Of a DNA stretch of 51,526 bases, positions 1 to 8,993 are shown piece after piece. The stretch is from contig NZ_MUNE01000036.1 of the NCBI RefSeq assembly GCF_002154605.1, positions 1 through 51,526 of the forward strand, written 5' to 3'. The notes under the pieces are model-generated. The model was given only the letters and a program-made list of their open reading frames with translations, was not told the origin of the DNA and did not search any database. A program made the translations under genes and the position numbers. Every line of letters starts with the position of its first letter. Position 1 is the stretch's first letter. This DNA is from Streptomyces milbemycinicus. Its GTDB lineage: Bacteria; Actinomycetota; Actinomycetes; Streptomycetales; Streptomycetaceae.

Positions 1-2146
1 GCGTGGGGGTGGGGTCGGGCTTGCCGTCGTCGGTCTTCGCGGCCCCGTTCCCACCGAGGAACGTCACATCGGCATCCCGCGCGGAGGTCTGCGCCCGCAC
101 GCTGTCCTTCGTGGTCTGGGGAAGGCGCCGGTGTTGGAGCTGGAATTCCACGGGGGTGATGTTGCGCTTGGGGGCCTTGGAGAAGTCGACGCCGCCGACG
201 AAGAAGGTGTAGACGCGTCCGTCGCCGAGGGGCCATTCGTACGTGAAGTCGCCCTTGGTGAAGGACTTCACCATCTCCTTCCATACGGTGCGCTTGTCCC
301 AGTCGGCGTTCTCACCCCGCAGCGGCCACCGCTTGAGATTGTTGCTGTTGATGATGGGCCGGAAGTCGGTGGCCTTCTTGGCGTCCTGCTGCCGGATCCA
401 CTCGGCGGCTACACGGGACTTGTAGACGCGGCGCAGGTCGGCGTACTTCTTCTCGGTGTTGATCTGCTTCTCAACGTGCGGAACGAGGTAGCGGGTGATC
501 AGCCGGTGGCTGCGCTCCTTCTCCGCCTTGGTGAGCTTCTTCGAGCAGTCCTCGCCCTGCACGGGGGTGTCGAAGTCCATCGCCGCGTGGTTGACCTTGA
601 GCGGGGCGTCGAGGATGTAGATGCCGCCGTCCTGCTCGCGGACCTTCGCACGGCCGGGAACGATCCAGTTGCGGCCGGATCCCCAGCACGGCACCCCGTC
701 AACCTTGGGGGTGGCGTTCATGAACTCTTTGCCGGGGGACTTCTTGGGGTCCATGGCGCGGGAGAAGTCCCGCTTCATCTCCATGTCGGCTTCGAGGAGG
801 ACGCGTCCGGCGTCGGTCTCCCCGAACCCCTTATCCATGATCTTGTCCGGCTGATCCGGATTCAGGTTCACCCACTGCCTGTCGGGGGTGAGGGCCAGCC
901 ACGTGAACAGGGCGTCCGAGGCCAGCTCAAGTTTCGCTTGCCCACCCCAGCCGGGATTGTTGTCCTCGTCGGGCATGAAGTCGGCCTTCATGCTGTAGTC
1001 CAGCCCCTTGCCCTTGACGGGGCTGCCGACGTACTGGAGCTCCAAGGTGGAGAAGTCGACGCCGCCGGGGCCGCGGCCGAGGACACCGCGGGTGTTCATC
1101 TGGTTGTGCTGGTTCTGGATCTGCCGCGCCTGCGCCGGGTTCTTCCCGGAGCCGTAGGCGATGGAGTTGATCGGGCCCTGGGCGCCGGTGTTCGGCCGCG
1201 GATTGAACACCGGGTAGGACTTGGTGTACTTCGTCTGCGGCCACAGCCCCTTCGCCGTCGCCCGCCGCTCCGCGATCCGGATCGGGTTGTTGCCCGACCC
1301 TCGTTCGGCGCGGAGCTTGGCGTTCTCCGCCTTGTACTCCTTGGTGGTGGCCCCGTTGGGCTTCTCCCCGGCGAACATGGTGAACTTCGACTTCGTGAAG
1401 TCGTACTTCGCGTCCTTGTGGCGAAGGATGATCTTGTCGTTCTTGAACTGGCCGGTCTTCCGCTTGCCGTCGGCCTTGAACTCGCCCAGGTCGCCGGTGC
1501 GCTGGTTGTAGGCGTCGTAACGCCGGGAGGCGATCTTGTTGCCGTCCTTGTCGAAGATCTCGACCTTCACTTCGCACAGCCAGTCCGGGCCGACGAGGTT
1601 GAAGTTCTGGACGGTCTTCCGCTCGAAGACGCCGCCCTTCTCCCGGGAGTGCTGGGCGCCGATCAGGTTCTGTGGCACCCACTTTTTGAACGTCTTCGGG
1701 GACGGCTTGCCCTGGATGTAGCGGGCGTAGCGGGCCCAGATGGCGCGCTTCATGTCCTCGGGGTTCTTCGACGCCCGGTAGGCGGCATCCCACTTCTTGA
1801 CGTCGGCGTCGGTGTTGCCGACGCTGTTCAGGTCGGCGCGGGTAGGCGCGGGAACGTCTTCGAAGCCCTTGAACTCAAGGTTGAAGTAGTACTCCTCGTC
1901 CGGACCGCCCTTGGTCCAATGGTGCTGGCCGGTGGGGGCTCCGGAGTTGTTCGGGGTGCGGGGGAACGTCTTGCCGAGGTGCATTTTGTCGCAGCGTCCG
2001 CCGGACGTGACCTTGGCGTAGTCGCCGGGGGCTGCGTTCGCGGTGGCGGGGAGGCCGACGAGCATCATCCCGGCCGCCGAGGCGACCGCGAGGCAGGAAG
2101 CCAGGCGTCGCCGGAGCCGGGTACGGATGGGTATCTGTGTTCTCAT
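1..2146 (-). CDS. Large secreted protein of unknown function (3' end outside window)
   Basis: An open frame runs on the minus strand from an ATG at 2146 to the left edge without a stop, giving at least 715 residues. The N-terminus is a clear Sec signal peptide: MRTQIPIRTRLRRR, then a hydrophobic stretch ending ATANAAPGDYAK. The mature part is rich in Lys, Asp and Asn, with few Cys. It carries segments such as NPRPNTGAQGPINSIAYGSG and GVLGRGPGGVDFSTLELQY, and near the edge a Thr/Pro-rich stretch. I do not recognise a catalytic domain. Codon bias with G/C at third positions supports this frame over the long antisense frame on the plus strand. It is divergent from the next gene. The protein may be a large exported Streptomyces protein attached to the mobile region, but its role is unknown. 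Confidence 0.8.
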   Translation of the reverse strand, partial: MRTQIPIRTRLRRRLASCLAVASAAGMMLVGLPATANAAPGDYAKVTSGGRCDKMHLGKTFPRTPNNSGAPTGQHHWTKGGPDEEYYFNLEFKGFEDVPAPTRADLNSVGNTDADVKKWDAAYRASKNPEDMKRAIWARYARYIQGKPSPKTFKKWVPQNLIGAQHSREKGGVFERKTVQNFNLVGPDWLCEVKVEIFDKDGNKIASRRYDAYNQRTGDLGEFKADGKRKTGQFKNDKIILRHKDAKYDFTKSKFTMFAGEKPNGATTKEYKAENAKLRAERGSGNNPIRIAERRATAKGLWPQTKYTKSYPVFNPRPNTGAQGPINSIAYGSGKNPAQARQIQNQHNQMNTRGVLGRGPGGVDFSTLELQYVGSPVKGKGLDYSMKADFMPDEDNNPGWGGQAKLELASDALFTWLALTPDRQWVNLNPDQPDKIMDKGFGETDAGRVLLEADMEMKRDFSRAMDPKKSPGKEFMNATPKVDGVPCWGSGRNWIVPGRAKVREQDGGIYILDAPLKVNHAAMDFDTPVQGEDCSKKLTKAEKERSHRLITRYLVPHVEKQINTEKKYADLRRVYKSRVAAEWIRQQDAKKATDFRPIINSNNLKRWPLRGENADWDKRTVWKEMVKSFTKGDFTYEWPLGDGRVYTFFVGGVDFSKAPKRNITPVEFQLQHRRLPQTTKDSVRAQTSARDADVTFLGGNGAAKTDDGKPDPTPT

Positions 2147-2350
2147 GCGTGTCCCTGGTCGTGGGGGGCCACGGGACTTCGGTGGTGCGGGCGGGCGGCT
2201 GGTTGGGGCCCCGTGTCAGTCTTTCGCCGACCGCCAGCCAACACACTAGGGGCTCCCAACGCCTCGGGTGCGGAGGGTTGTTGGGCGTGTCGGGTGTCGA
2301 CTTGGCGGCACTGCAATGGTGGTGTCAGTGGTATCTACTACCGTCGACGC

Positions 2351-2896
2351 ATGACCGAACCTGACGAGACGTACGACCCGACCCGGCACCCCGACCTGCT
2401 CAGGTGGATGGGTGAGCGCCAGGACGCCCACGAAAGGTGGGCCGAACAGACCTCCTTCGCGGGCGTGCTGGACTTCACCCCGGCCTCCTTGGGGATCCTG
2501 GACGAACTGATCCGGGAAACCGCGAACAGCATGGAGGAGGTCACCGATCAGCGCATGACGCCCTTCATCCAGGGCGCGATCTGGTACGTGGGAGAGGTGT
2601 TCTGCCGCCACCAAAAGATGGTGTGGAAGTACATCCCCGACATCGTCAGCGGGGAGCTTGAGCCGTTCTTCAATGCGGCCGGGGAGACCTCTGCGCTCGA
2701 TCACCCCTGCGTCGGCGCCCCCGATGACCCGGAAAGCTACCTGTACCCGCTGAACATGCTCCGCCGGATCCTCCTCACTGAGGACGAGGTCGGCAACCCG
2801 GTCGAAGAAACGCTGTCGTCGATCTTCGCCAATCCCTTCGACGAGGACGACGAAGACGACGGCGAGGAGCTGGACCCGACCGGCGGTTGGGGATGA
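2351..2896 (+). CDS. Acidic hypothetical protein, 181 aa
   Basis: The ATG at 2351 opens a 181-residue frame that stays in phase to the stop at 2896. The protein is soluble and acidic, with no signal peptide or membrane segment. Its middle (MTPFIQGAIWYVGEVFCRH, WKYIPDIVSGELEPF) looks helical, and its C-terminus is a run of Asp and Glu (FDEDDEDDGEELDP). Upstream codons in the same frame are antisense to the secreted-protein gene and are not part of it. I do not recognise the family. It resembles immunity-type or cytoplasmic housekeeping hypotheticals only in size and acidity, so no function is assigned. Confidence 0.65.
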   Translation: MTEPDETYDPTRHPDLLRWMGERQDAHERWAEQTSFAGVLDFTPASLGILDELIRETANSMEEVTDQRMTPFIQGAIWYVGEVFCRHQKMVWKYIPDIVSGELEPFFNAAGETSALDHPCVGAPDDPESYLYPLNMLRRILLTEDEVGNPVEETLSSIFANPFDEDDEDDGEELDPTGGWG

Positions 2897-2964
2897 CCCC
2901 GGCCCGCACGCTGATGCCGCCCACCCTCGCCCGGGGCGCGGCCCTGGTGGCGCTCGCCGGGTGG

Positions 2965-3225
2965 GATCTCGCCCAACTCGATCCAAGGGGATGGGCTGCA
3001 GCCGCAGGTAGACCAGAGTGACCAGCACCCGGTCGACGAAGACAAGCTGGTGATCCGGTCCAGCGCCAGCCGCACGCCGACGGTTGCGGCCTCGCCGTTC
3101 CCGCAGAACCGACTCGCACCGCGCCGTCCAGGGACCGGCCAGCTCCTCGATCAAATCGCCGAGATGTGCACGATCAAGGCCGCAGAAGGCAGGATGAGAC
3201 AGGGCCGCGCGGCCGAGAAGGGCGT
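2965..3225 (-). mobile_element. N-terminal fragment of an IS5-like (DDE_Tnp_4 type) transposase
   Basis: The minus strand encodes HPAFCGLDRAHLGDLIEELA, then WTARCESVLRERRGRNRRRA, then HQLVFVDRVLVTLVYLRLQ. This matches the N-terminal helical part of transposases that carry HTH_Tnp_4 ahead of a DDE_Tnp_4 domain. The helix-turn-helix and catalytic domain that should follow LRLQ are missing, and unrelated sequence begins near 2970. The piece abuts a second, different transposase fragment at about 3225, so it is a relic. Confidence 0.55.
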
Positions 3226-3638
3226 CACAATCCGGGCCAACTCGCCCTGGATCCGCCGGTGGCCCCAGCGTGGATTCTCGTCGGCCAGTCGCAGGACGAG
3301 GTTCTTGGTCGCCATGGCGGTGGGCGGTCGACCGGTGCGTCTGCGCGCGCTGTAGTCCCACTTCGCGGCGATGAACCTGCGGTGCCGGCCGAGCAGGGTA
3401 CTGGGGGTGACCGGGAAGACCTCGCGCCGGCGCAGGCGGGGTATGTGTCCGGACAGGGCTGCGAACCAGAACCGGTCCGTTGGGTCGTAGCTGACTGGTC
3501 GGGTCAGCTGTCGGCGCAGGACCGCATTCTCGTGGCGGAGTACGCGCGCTCCGCGTCTTTCGCGGCATCGCTGCGGAGTAACGTCGATGGGAGGGAGATC
3601 AACTTGCGGGTCATCTTGTACAGCAGGCGTACGAACAT
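3225..3638 (-). pseudogene. 5' fragment of an integrase-type (IS3/IS481-like) transposase, frameshifted
   Basis: Reading from the ATG at 3638, the minus strand gives MFVRLLYKMTRKLISLPST and then LLRSDAAKDAE, the usual start of this Streptomyces transposase group. A one-base loss near 3555 breaks the frame. The correct frame resumes with ENAVLRRQLTRPVSY, then a phenylalanine/tryptophan-rich stretch and GRPPTAMATKNLVLRLADEN, ending at WGHRRIQGELA. The catalytic core is absent. The sequence is close to the N-terminus of the element at 8994-9897, so both probably derive from the same IS. Confidence 0.65.
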
Positions 3639-3689
3639 CCGGTCATGCTTCCGGTCGACGACCCGTCACCTCCGCCACTTGCAGCGACG

Positions 3690-3785
3690 GACTTTTCGAG
3701 CGGCACAGGTGCACATCGCCGGCGTCATGCGACACCCGACCGGCCTCTGGACCTGTGGGGCTCGAATAATCGTCGCTTCTGGTCA
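3690..3785 (+). mobile_element. Short integrase-core scrap and IS right-end scrap
   Basis: On the plus strand, 3690-3765 reads AAQVHIAGVMRHPTGLWT. It resembles the segment between the first two catalytic aspartates of rve-type transposases (compare LHITGVTAHPTAAW in the next element). It has opposite orientation to its neighbours and no flanking core. At most one short block of an inverted or rearranged IS copy survives here. Confidence 0.35.
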
Positions 3786-4780
3786 AGAGGCATATCTGTA
3801 CTCGTTGATCACGCCGCCGAGGATGCGGGTGCGCAGGACTCGTCGGCTGGCTGGTTTCCGGCCAGGATGTGGTGGGCGTGAGCTTCGTCGAGGATGAGTA
3901 TGTGGTCGAGGGGTTCTCGGCGGAGGGTGCCGATCACTCGTTCGCAGTGGGCGTTGGCTTTGGGTGCGCGGACCGGCGTCTTGATGATCTCGATATCCTC
4001 GGCCTGGAATACGGCGTCGAAGGCGTCGGTGTACTTGCTGTCGCGGTCCCGGATGAGGAAGCGCAGCGAGTCCATGCGCGCCCCGAGGTCGGTGGCGAGG
4101 TTGCGGGCTTGTTGGGTGGCCCAGGCAGCGGTTGGGTGTGCGGTGACGCCGGTTATGTGCAGGCGCCGGGTGTGGTGCTCGAGGAAGACCAGGGCGTACA
4201 GGCGTTGCAGGCTGATGGTGTCGATGTGGAGGAAGTCGCAGGCGATCAGACTGGTGGCCTGTGCTGAGAGGAACTCGGGCCAGGTTGGGCCGGTGCGGCG
4301 TGGTGCGGGGTCGATTCCTGCGGTGTGGAGTATCTGCCAGTCGGTGGAGGCGGCGATCGGGTGTCCGAGCCGGGCCAGTTCACCTTGAATCCGGCGGTGG
4401 CCCCATCGGCTGTTCTCGTGGGCGAGGCGCAGCACGAGGTTCTTGATGGCGGTCTGTGTGGGCGGCCGTCCGGGACCTCGGCGTCGTCGGGAGTAGTCCC
4501 ATCGGCGGGCGACGAGCTTGCGGTGCCAGGCCAGCCGCGTGCTCGGTGTGACCGGGAAGACCTTGGCCCAGCGGCGGCGGGGGATCAGTGAGGACAGGGC
4601 CGTGAACCACAAGCGGTCCGCAGGCTCGTACCGTACTCGCCCCTGCAGCTGGCTTCGCAGAACGGCGTTTTCGTGACGCAAGACAACAAGTTCAGCCTCC
4701 TTCGCGGTGTCCCGCCGCAGAAGCACTGCGGGCACAGAGAGAAGACGTCGAGTCACCTGGTACAGAAGGGACACGATCAT
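3782..4780 (-). pseudogene. Integrase-core transposase with C-terminal deletion and frameshift
   Basis: The frame from the ATG at 4780 (MIVSLLYQVTRRLL) encodes 323 residues to a stop at 3809. The upstream in-frame extension lacks homology, so this start is preferred. It has an N-terminal coiled segment, an HTH-like part (GRPPTQTAIKNLVLRLAHEN, WGHRRIQGELARLG) and the DDE core: CDFLHID, IRDRDSKYT and ANAHCERVIGTLRRE. After HHILA the frame changes to unrelated residues. The usual C-terminal end LRTRILGGVINEYRYAS is present in another frame, with its stop at 3783-3785. About 30 residues (the NEHRPH region) have been lost at the junction near 3865, with a frame change. The triad is intact, but the normal C-terminus is not made. 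Confidence 0.75.
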
Positions 4781-5097
4781 TCCATCATGGTCGCAGCTCT
4801 CTGCGCGCCGGGGCGGGGCGTTTGACCAGCAGCGATGAATAACCGAGCCCCACACGACGGAGACATCGTCCCGGACATCGGCCGCTGGGCGTATGGCGGG
4901 GATTGGTTCATCATCCCCAGCGACCCGGACTTCGGTGCCAACCAGATGACCACGGACACAGAAGGGCACGGCGGCTACTGGGACCCTGGCTCCAAGAGCC
5001 TATTGAACCAGGGGCTGGTCGTTGTCGGAAAGGGATACAATGTGCAACCGAAGCTGCCGCCAGCGTTATTGGCGTGAAGTAGGAGAAGTTCCCTGGC
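4781..5097. other. Intergenic stretch between transposase and lipoprotein gene
   Basis: A plus-strand frame at 4835-5077 (80 residues, MNNRAPHDGDIVPDIGRW ... YWDPGSKSLLNQGLVVVGKG) has moderate coding bias but no recognised homology. It may be the tail of a gene cut by the insertion sequence. An AGGAG motif near 5080-5084 lies about 13 bases before the GTG of the lipoprotein gene. I see nothing else here. Confidence 0.3.
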
Positions 5098-5466
5098 GTG
5101 AAGACCAAGCTGAGCGCACGCGTGCTCGCCGCACCCCTCGTCCTCCTCACTCTCACCGGATGCAGCATGACTGACAACGGCTCCGACATCCCCTCCGCCG
5201 GCACGAGCACGTCGAGTGACGCCGCAGACAAGGTGGAAGGTGTTTCCAGCGGTCTCTACGACCTGATAGGTGTCAAGGGGAAGACGTCCGACAGTCGCGC
5301 GACAGTGACGGAGTGTTCCGGCAAGGACCCGGACAAGTACTTCCGGATCCTCCACCCGTGGAGCTTCACCCCGGCGTCCTCCAGTGACCTTGAGGCAGCC
5401 ATGCAACGGCTCAGGGAGGCGCTGCCGAGGCACGGCTGATCGTCGAGTACGGGCCGGACACCAGGG
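5098..5466 (+). pseudogene. Truncated, frameshifted lipoprotein
   Basis: The GTG at 5098 follows an AGGAG motif and opens a lipoprotein: MKTKLSARVLAAPLVLLTL, then the lipobox LTGC. The frame ends as LPRHG at 5439. In a neighbouring frame the sequence continues LIVEYGPDT, which is how small Streptomyces lipoproteins of this kind normally go on after a Gly-Trp. The real protein has therefore been frameshifted near 5433. Homology stops at about 5466, where an Rhs fragment on the other strand begins. The surviving part (113 residues) has one extra cysteine, in TECSGKDPD. The function of the family is unknown. Confidence 0.6.
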
Positions 5467-5950
5467 TGTAGCCGTTCACTTGCTGCGGGTCGGTCAGGTC
5501 CATGACCGGGTCGACCGAGAGGAACCGGCCGGTGGTGGGGTCGTAGTCGCGCGCGCCCAGGTGAGTGAGGCCGGTGGTTTTGGTGTCGTCGGTTCCTCCG
5601 ACGAAGCCCTTGGTGCCGGGCCAGTCGGTGGGCTGGTCGCCGCGTATGTCAGCGAAGGGCAGCGTGCGGCGCTGGGTGGGCTTCTGTGTGGCGGTGTCGA
5701 TGGCGAGTTGTGCAGTGCCGTGGTGGTCGGCGAGGGTGGGGGAGACGCTTCCGTCGTCTTCCTGGACGGCTTGGTGGCCGCCGCCGAGGTCGATGTATCG
5801 AGTGGCTCTCGGCGTGGTGGAGCTCTTGGGCCAAGTGATTTCGGTGTTGCCCAGGTAGAGGGTGGCCTCGGTGGAGGTGCGGCCGATCAGGTGGTTGCCG
5901 TCGGCGTCGCAGAGATATTCGGTGACCTTGTCGCTGCCGCCCTCGACAGG
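5467..5950 (-). pseudogene. Rhs-repeat core fragment
   Basis: The minus strand holds an open frame with no start codon. It reads VTEYLCDADGNHLIGRT, YLGNTEITWP, LADHHGTAQLAIDTATQ, then GARDYDPTTGRFLSVDPVM and DLTDPQQVNGYT. These are hallmark motifs of the Rhs core that ends the shell of polymorphic toxins; in intact proteins the variable toxin tip follows shortly after NGYxYxxNNP. Here the frame leaves homology immediately after NGYT at the junction with the lipoprotein remnant. Only about 160 residues survive, with neither the N-terminal shell nor the toxin tip. Confidence 0.8.
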
Positions 5951-6188
5951 TGGGGAGAGTCGCCGCTGATCCGGGGCGGAATGCCTTTCTCCCGGGTGAC
6001 TGGCACACCTGACGGGTACCCGCCGCCGTTGGCGCGCGGACGGAGTGCCTTCGTACGGGAATTGACGATTCTGGGTGCGTGAATGGTCGACATCGACGTC
6101 CCCGGTTCCGGCACCCTGTGTGCTGATGTCATGCAGGGGTTGACATCATGTGCTCCGGTTCCACCAAGCAGGGGAATAGTCGAAGAGT

Positions 6189-6682
6189 ATGGGAAAGGAA
6201 ATGACGAGAGAAGGCATCAGTCTCGCGGCGAATGACTACATAGACCAGGTCTTACGCATGCTTGCAGGCTACGCACCACGGGGATGGGCGGAGCTCGAGT
6301 ACATCATGCTGTCCACGATCAGAACGGATCGCACGCGGTTGTTTGTTAATTACAAAGGGAAGGATGCCGAGCGGATCTCTCCTCCCCTGGCGGTTATGGC
6401 AGGTGATGCGCGATCTACGAAAAACCATGTACCGAGTGGGCGCCGGCACATGGTACACGGCAGAACGCATGATTCACCGATCCCGTGCATATAGTGTTGA
6501 TTTCGGCTACGACTCGGAACCCACCTTTGTACCTCCTTTGAATATCGCAAGTTTTGTGCAGGACCTGCAGTACTCCCCCGCGACGAGGAGCATGTGCCCG
6601 ATTGGCTCCATAGCCTGCTGACGCCGCACCGCAAGCCTCCTGCATCAGAGGCCTTCGGTAGTAGCGCCGAAATCTCACACCC
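6189..6682 (+). pseudogene. YezG/DUF600-type immunity protein, two frameshifts
   Basis: Three frames must be joined. Frame one starts at the ATG at 6189 (MGKEMTREGISLAANDYIDQ ... YAPRGWAELEYIML). One extra base near 6397 shifts to WQVMRDLRKTMYRVGAGTWY and YSVDFGYDSEPTFVPP. A base lost in a C-run near 6575 shifts to LPRDEEHVPDWLHSLL. The composite matches the immunity family usually annotated YezG/DUF600, which neutralises polymorphic toxins, and it lies beside an Rhs remnant. The two genes are divergent here, so they are rearranged and not an intact toxin-immunity pair. G+C is lower than in neighbouring genes, consistent with transfer. Confidence 0.7.
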
Positions 6683-7013
6683 TTGCACGGGACCTTCGCC
6701 GTAGACACACAGGTATTCCGCTTCTATCGTGACGGAACCGTTCTCGACGCGCTCGTGGGCCCCGCACCACAACCTGAGAACGCCGAGTCCTTCACACGAG
6801 CTACACCCCGGATCCCCGCCACCAGGAGTGCACAGGGCGCACTACGAACAGCGAGGCTCACGCGTCTCCTTCACCACGCGCAGCCACATTACGGATGAGG
6901 AAATCACCGTACGCGGCACCTGGGCAAACGGCCGCCTCATTCTTGGCTACACCGGACAGGGCTGGGAGAACAAGCCCCAAAAGTTTGTGCGGCTTGATTG
7001 TGCCAGCGGGTGA
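6683..7013 (+). pseudogene. Small conserved hypothetical, frameshifted
   Basis: The first frame, from 6683, reads MHGTFAVDTQVFRFYRDGTV and LDALVGPAPQPENAESFTR. Near 6805 the coding signal moves to another frame: HPGSPPPGVHRAHYEQRG, SRVSFTTRSHITDEEITVRG, TWANGRLILGY, ending at the stop at 7013. Joined, these give a protein of about 110 residues that looks like an all-beta hypothetical often found near toxin-immunity genes. I do not know its function. It directly follows the immunity pseudogene, so both may have been cargo of one island. Confidence 0.5.
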
Positions 7014-7867
7014 ACTATCGCTGTTCAGACAGCGTGTCAATGCGGGAGGAGTTCCAGCTATGGACGCAAATCTGGTGACCTTCGGAGCGGGAGGACACCT
7101 GACGCCTCCCAGCCGCACGCCTCTGCGCTGGCCCATCAGGTGCTCCGGACCCTGGACGGCCCGGAGCGCTGGCGGTGGCCGCTGTGGGCCGGGGTGTGCC
7201 GGACCCGGGACGCCCGGGTCCACGACCTGGTGGTCCGGCGGCATTCGTCGAGCACGGCGCTCAGCAGGTCGTCGACGCGGGGACGGGGCGGCATCGATGT
7301 GGCGACTGCCGTCCCGTACGGCGGTGCCGACGGTGAACCCCCAGACGCCCGCCTTCCCCAGCGCGGTGATCCCTCGGCCCGGCCGGCGCTGTCCGCCGCC
7401 AGGACGGGCAGCGCCGACCGCGTGGCCAGTGCTGCGCCGCCGCCCGAAGCCACAATGTCGGCGGCGTCCAAGCAGCACGCTGCGGTGGCCCTCGACTCGG
7501 CCGGGGGACGGCCAGTGCTCGACGGGTGCGCCGTCGAGCCCCTTGGTGACAGCCCAGCGGATGGTCCGGGTGGTACCCGTTCGCTCAGGCAGCAGCGCCG
7601 CAGATTGATCCCGGAGCGGTTCGGTCAGCCATGACGGCAGGACAGGCACAGGTCATTCCCCCCCCCGGTGATCACAGAGTGTGGCAGCTCCCTGATCATC
7701 AAGGCTTGAGCCTGTCCTGCTATCGGGGTGCCGTCACCGCGCCTATCTGCGTGACCTCTCAGTGAACAGCGCGGCTAATTGACCGAGCTTGCATCGCACC
7801 AGCGATCTGACGAGCCGAACCGATTGAGCGACAGTCATATGCATTGCAGTGAAAGAGGATCCCGAAG
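7014..7867. other. Degenerate region with IS5-like left end and unidentified coding scraps
   Basis: No intact gene is visible. On the minus strand 7590-7649 reads MPVLPSWLTEPLRDQSAALL, the typical start of Streptomyces IS5-family transposases, with IS-like flank to about 7720. The rest of that transposase is missing. Minus-strand scraps at 7300-7480 (ADIVASGGGAALATRSALPV, and in a shifted frame GVWGFTVGTAVRDG) look like pieces of a cytoplasmic enzyme broken by frameshifts, but I cannot name it. A run of nine C at about 7660-7668 is present. Confidence 0.4.
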
Positions 7868-8743
7868 ATGGCTGAGCAGGTACGAGGTGTGGTTGCTCGC
7901 AGGAAGGGGAAGGCGGTTTCGGTCGAGACGGTCGTAGTGCCGGATCCGGGGCCGGGTGAGGCCGTTGTGAAGATCCAGGCCTGCGGGGTCTGCCGCACCG
8001 ACATGCACTACCGCGAGGGCGGCATCAGCGACGACTTCCCTTTCCTCCTGGGGCATGAGGCGGCGGGTGTGGTGGAAACCGTCGGCGAGGGTGTCACAGA
8101 CGTGGCGCCCGGAGACTTTGTGATATTGAACTGGCGGGCGGTGTGCGGCCAGTGCCGGGCGTGTCTGCGCGGGCGTCCTTGGTACTGCTTCGACACGCGC
8201 AATGCCGTGCAGAAGATGACCCTGTTGGATGGCACCAGGCTGTCGCCGGCGCTGGGCATTGGCGCGTTCGTGGAGAAGACTTTGGTGGCGGCAGGTCAGT
8301 GCATCAAGGTCGACCCGGCTGCCTCCCCGGCCGTGGCCAGTCTGCTGGGCTGCGACGTGATGGCGGGCATCGGTGCAACGATCAATGCCTGCGGCTTCGA
8401 CCTCGACGTCGTCATCGATGCGGTCGGCCGCTCGGAGACCTACGAGCAGGCGTTCTACGCCCGCAACCTGGCCGGCAGGGTGGTGCTCGTGGGCGTACCA
8501 GCTCCGCCGATGAAGCTGGAACTGCTGCTTGTAGACATGTTCGGACACGGAAGGGTGTTGAAGTCGTCCTGGGACGGTGACTGCCTGCCCTCGAGCGACC
8601 GCCCGATGCTGGTTGATCTCTACCTGCAAGAATGGCTTGACCTGGAGGCGTTGGTCACCGAGACGATTCCCCTGGACGATGTGGAGAAAGCTTTCGAGCA
8701 GATGCACCACGGTCATATGCAGCGCTTGGTGGTGATGCCGTGA
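7868..8743 (+). pseudogene. Zn-dependent, mycothiol-type formaldehyde/alcohol dehydrogenase with NAD-binding segment deleted
   Basis: The ATG at 7868 opens 291 residues, against about 360 for S-(hydroxymethyl)mycothiol dehydrogenases. The N-terminal GroES-like domain is complete: catalytic zinc ligands in CGVCRTD (C39) and LGHEAAG (H63), and structural zinc cysteines in [15 protein letters not shown] (C93, C96, C99, C107). After [16 protein letters not shown] the sequence jumps to [10 protein letters not shown]. This removes about 70 residues holding the GxGGVG nucleotide-binding loop and the following strands. The deletion keeps the frame, and the C-terminus ([14 protein letters not shown]) is normal. 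In this family the lost part binds NAD, so the product is very probably inactive. Confidence 0.75.
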
Positions 8744-8770
8744 TGGCAACTCGTATCGAACACTTGGTGG

Positions 8771-8970
8771 CTAGTCTTCTGAGTCAGGAATTCTATTCAG
8801 ATAGCTGGCGAGACGTTCGAGGATCTCGTCCGCGGTCTTCGTCCAGACGTAGGGCTTGGGATCGGTGTTCCATGCGGCGATCCAGATGCGGATGTCCTTC
8901 TCCAGCGCGTGGACGGTCTTGTGGACGCCTCGCCGTATCTGCTTGTTCGTCAGCTCCGCGAACCTGTGCC
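8771..8970 (-). mobile_element. C-terminal remnant of an IS630-family transposase
   Basis: The minus strand reads RFAELTNKQIRRGVHKTVHA, IRIWIAAWNTDPKPYVWTKT, ADEILERLASYLNRIPDSED, then stop at 8771. This is the C-terminal end of the IS630 subgroup that ends in a VWTKTADEIL motif. The DDE core (normally just upstream, before RWFAELT) is missing. Sequence changes at about 8970 into the end of the next insertion sequence, so that element seems to have inserted into or recombined with the IS630 copy. Confidence 0.75.
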
Positions 8971-8993
8971 GCTCGGAAAGTCGTCGCTGCACG

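Noticed and set aside
131..2350. Very long plus-strand open frame across the first 2 kb
   Set aside because: It is antisense to a gene with a signal peptide and better codon bias. Its Val/Leu/Gly/Asp-rich, low-complexity product is typical of antisense frames in high-GC DNA. Only the part from 2351 on is taken as a gene.
7140..7634. Plus-strand 164-residue frame in the degenerate region
   Set aside because: No ribosome-binding site or homology was seen, and the minus strand carries recognisable IS5-like and enzyme-like scraps over the same stretch.
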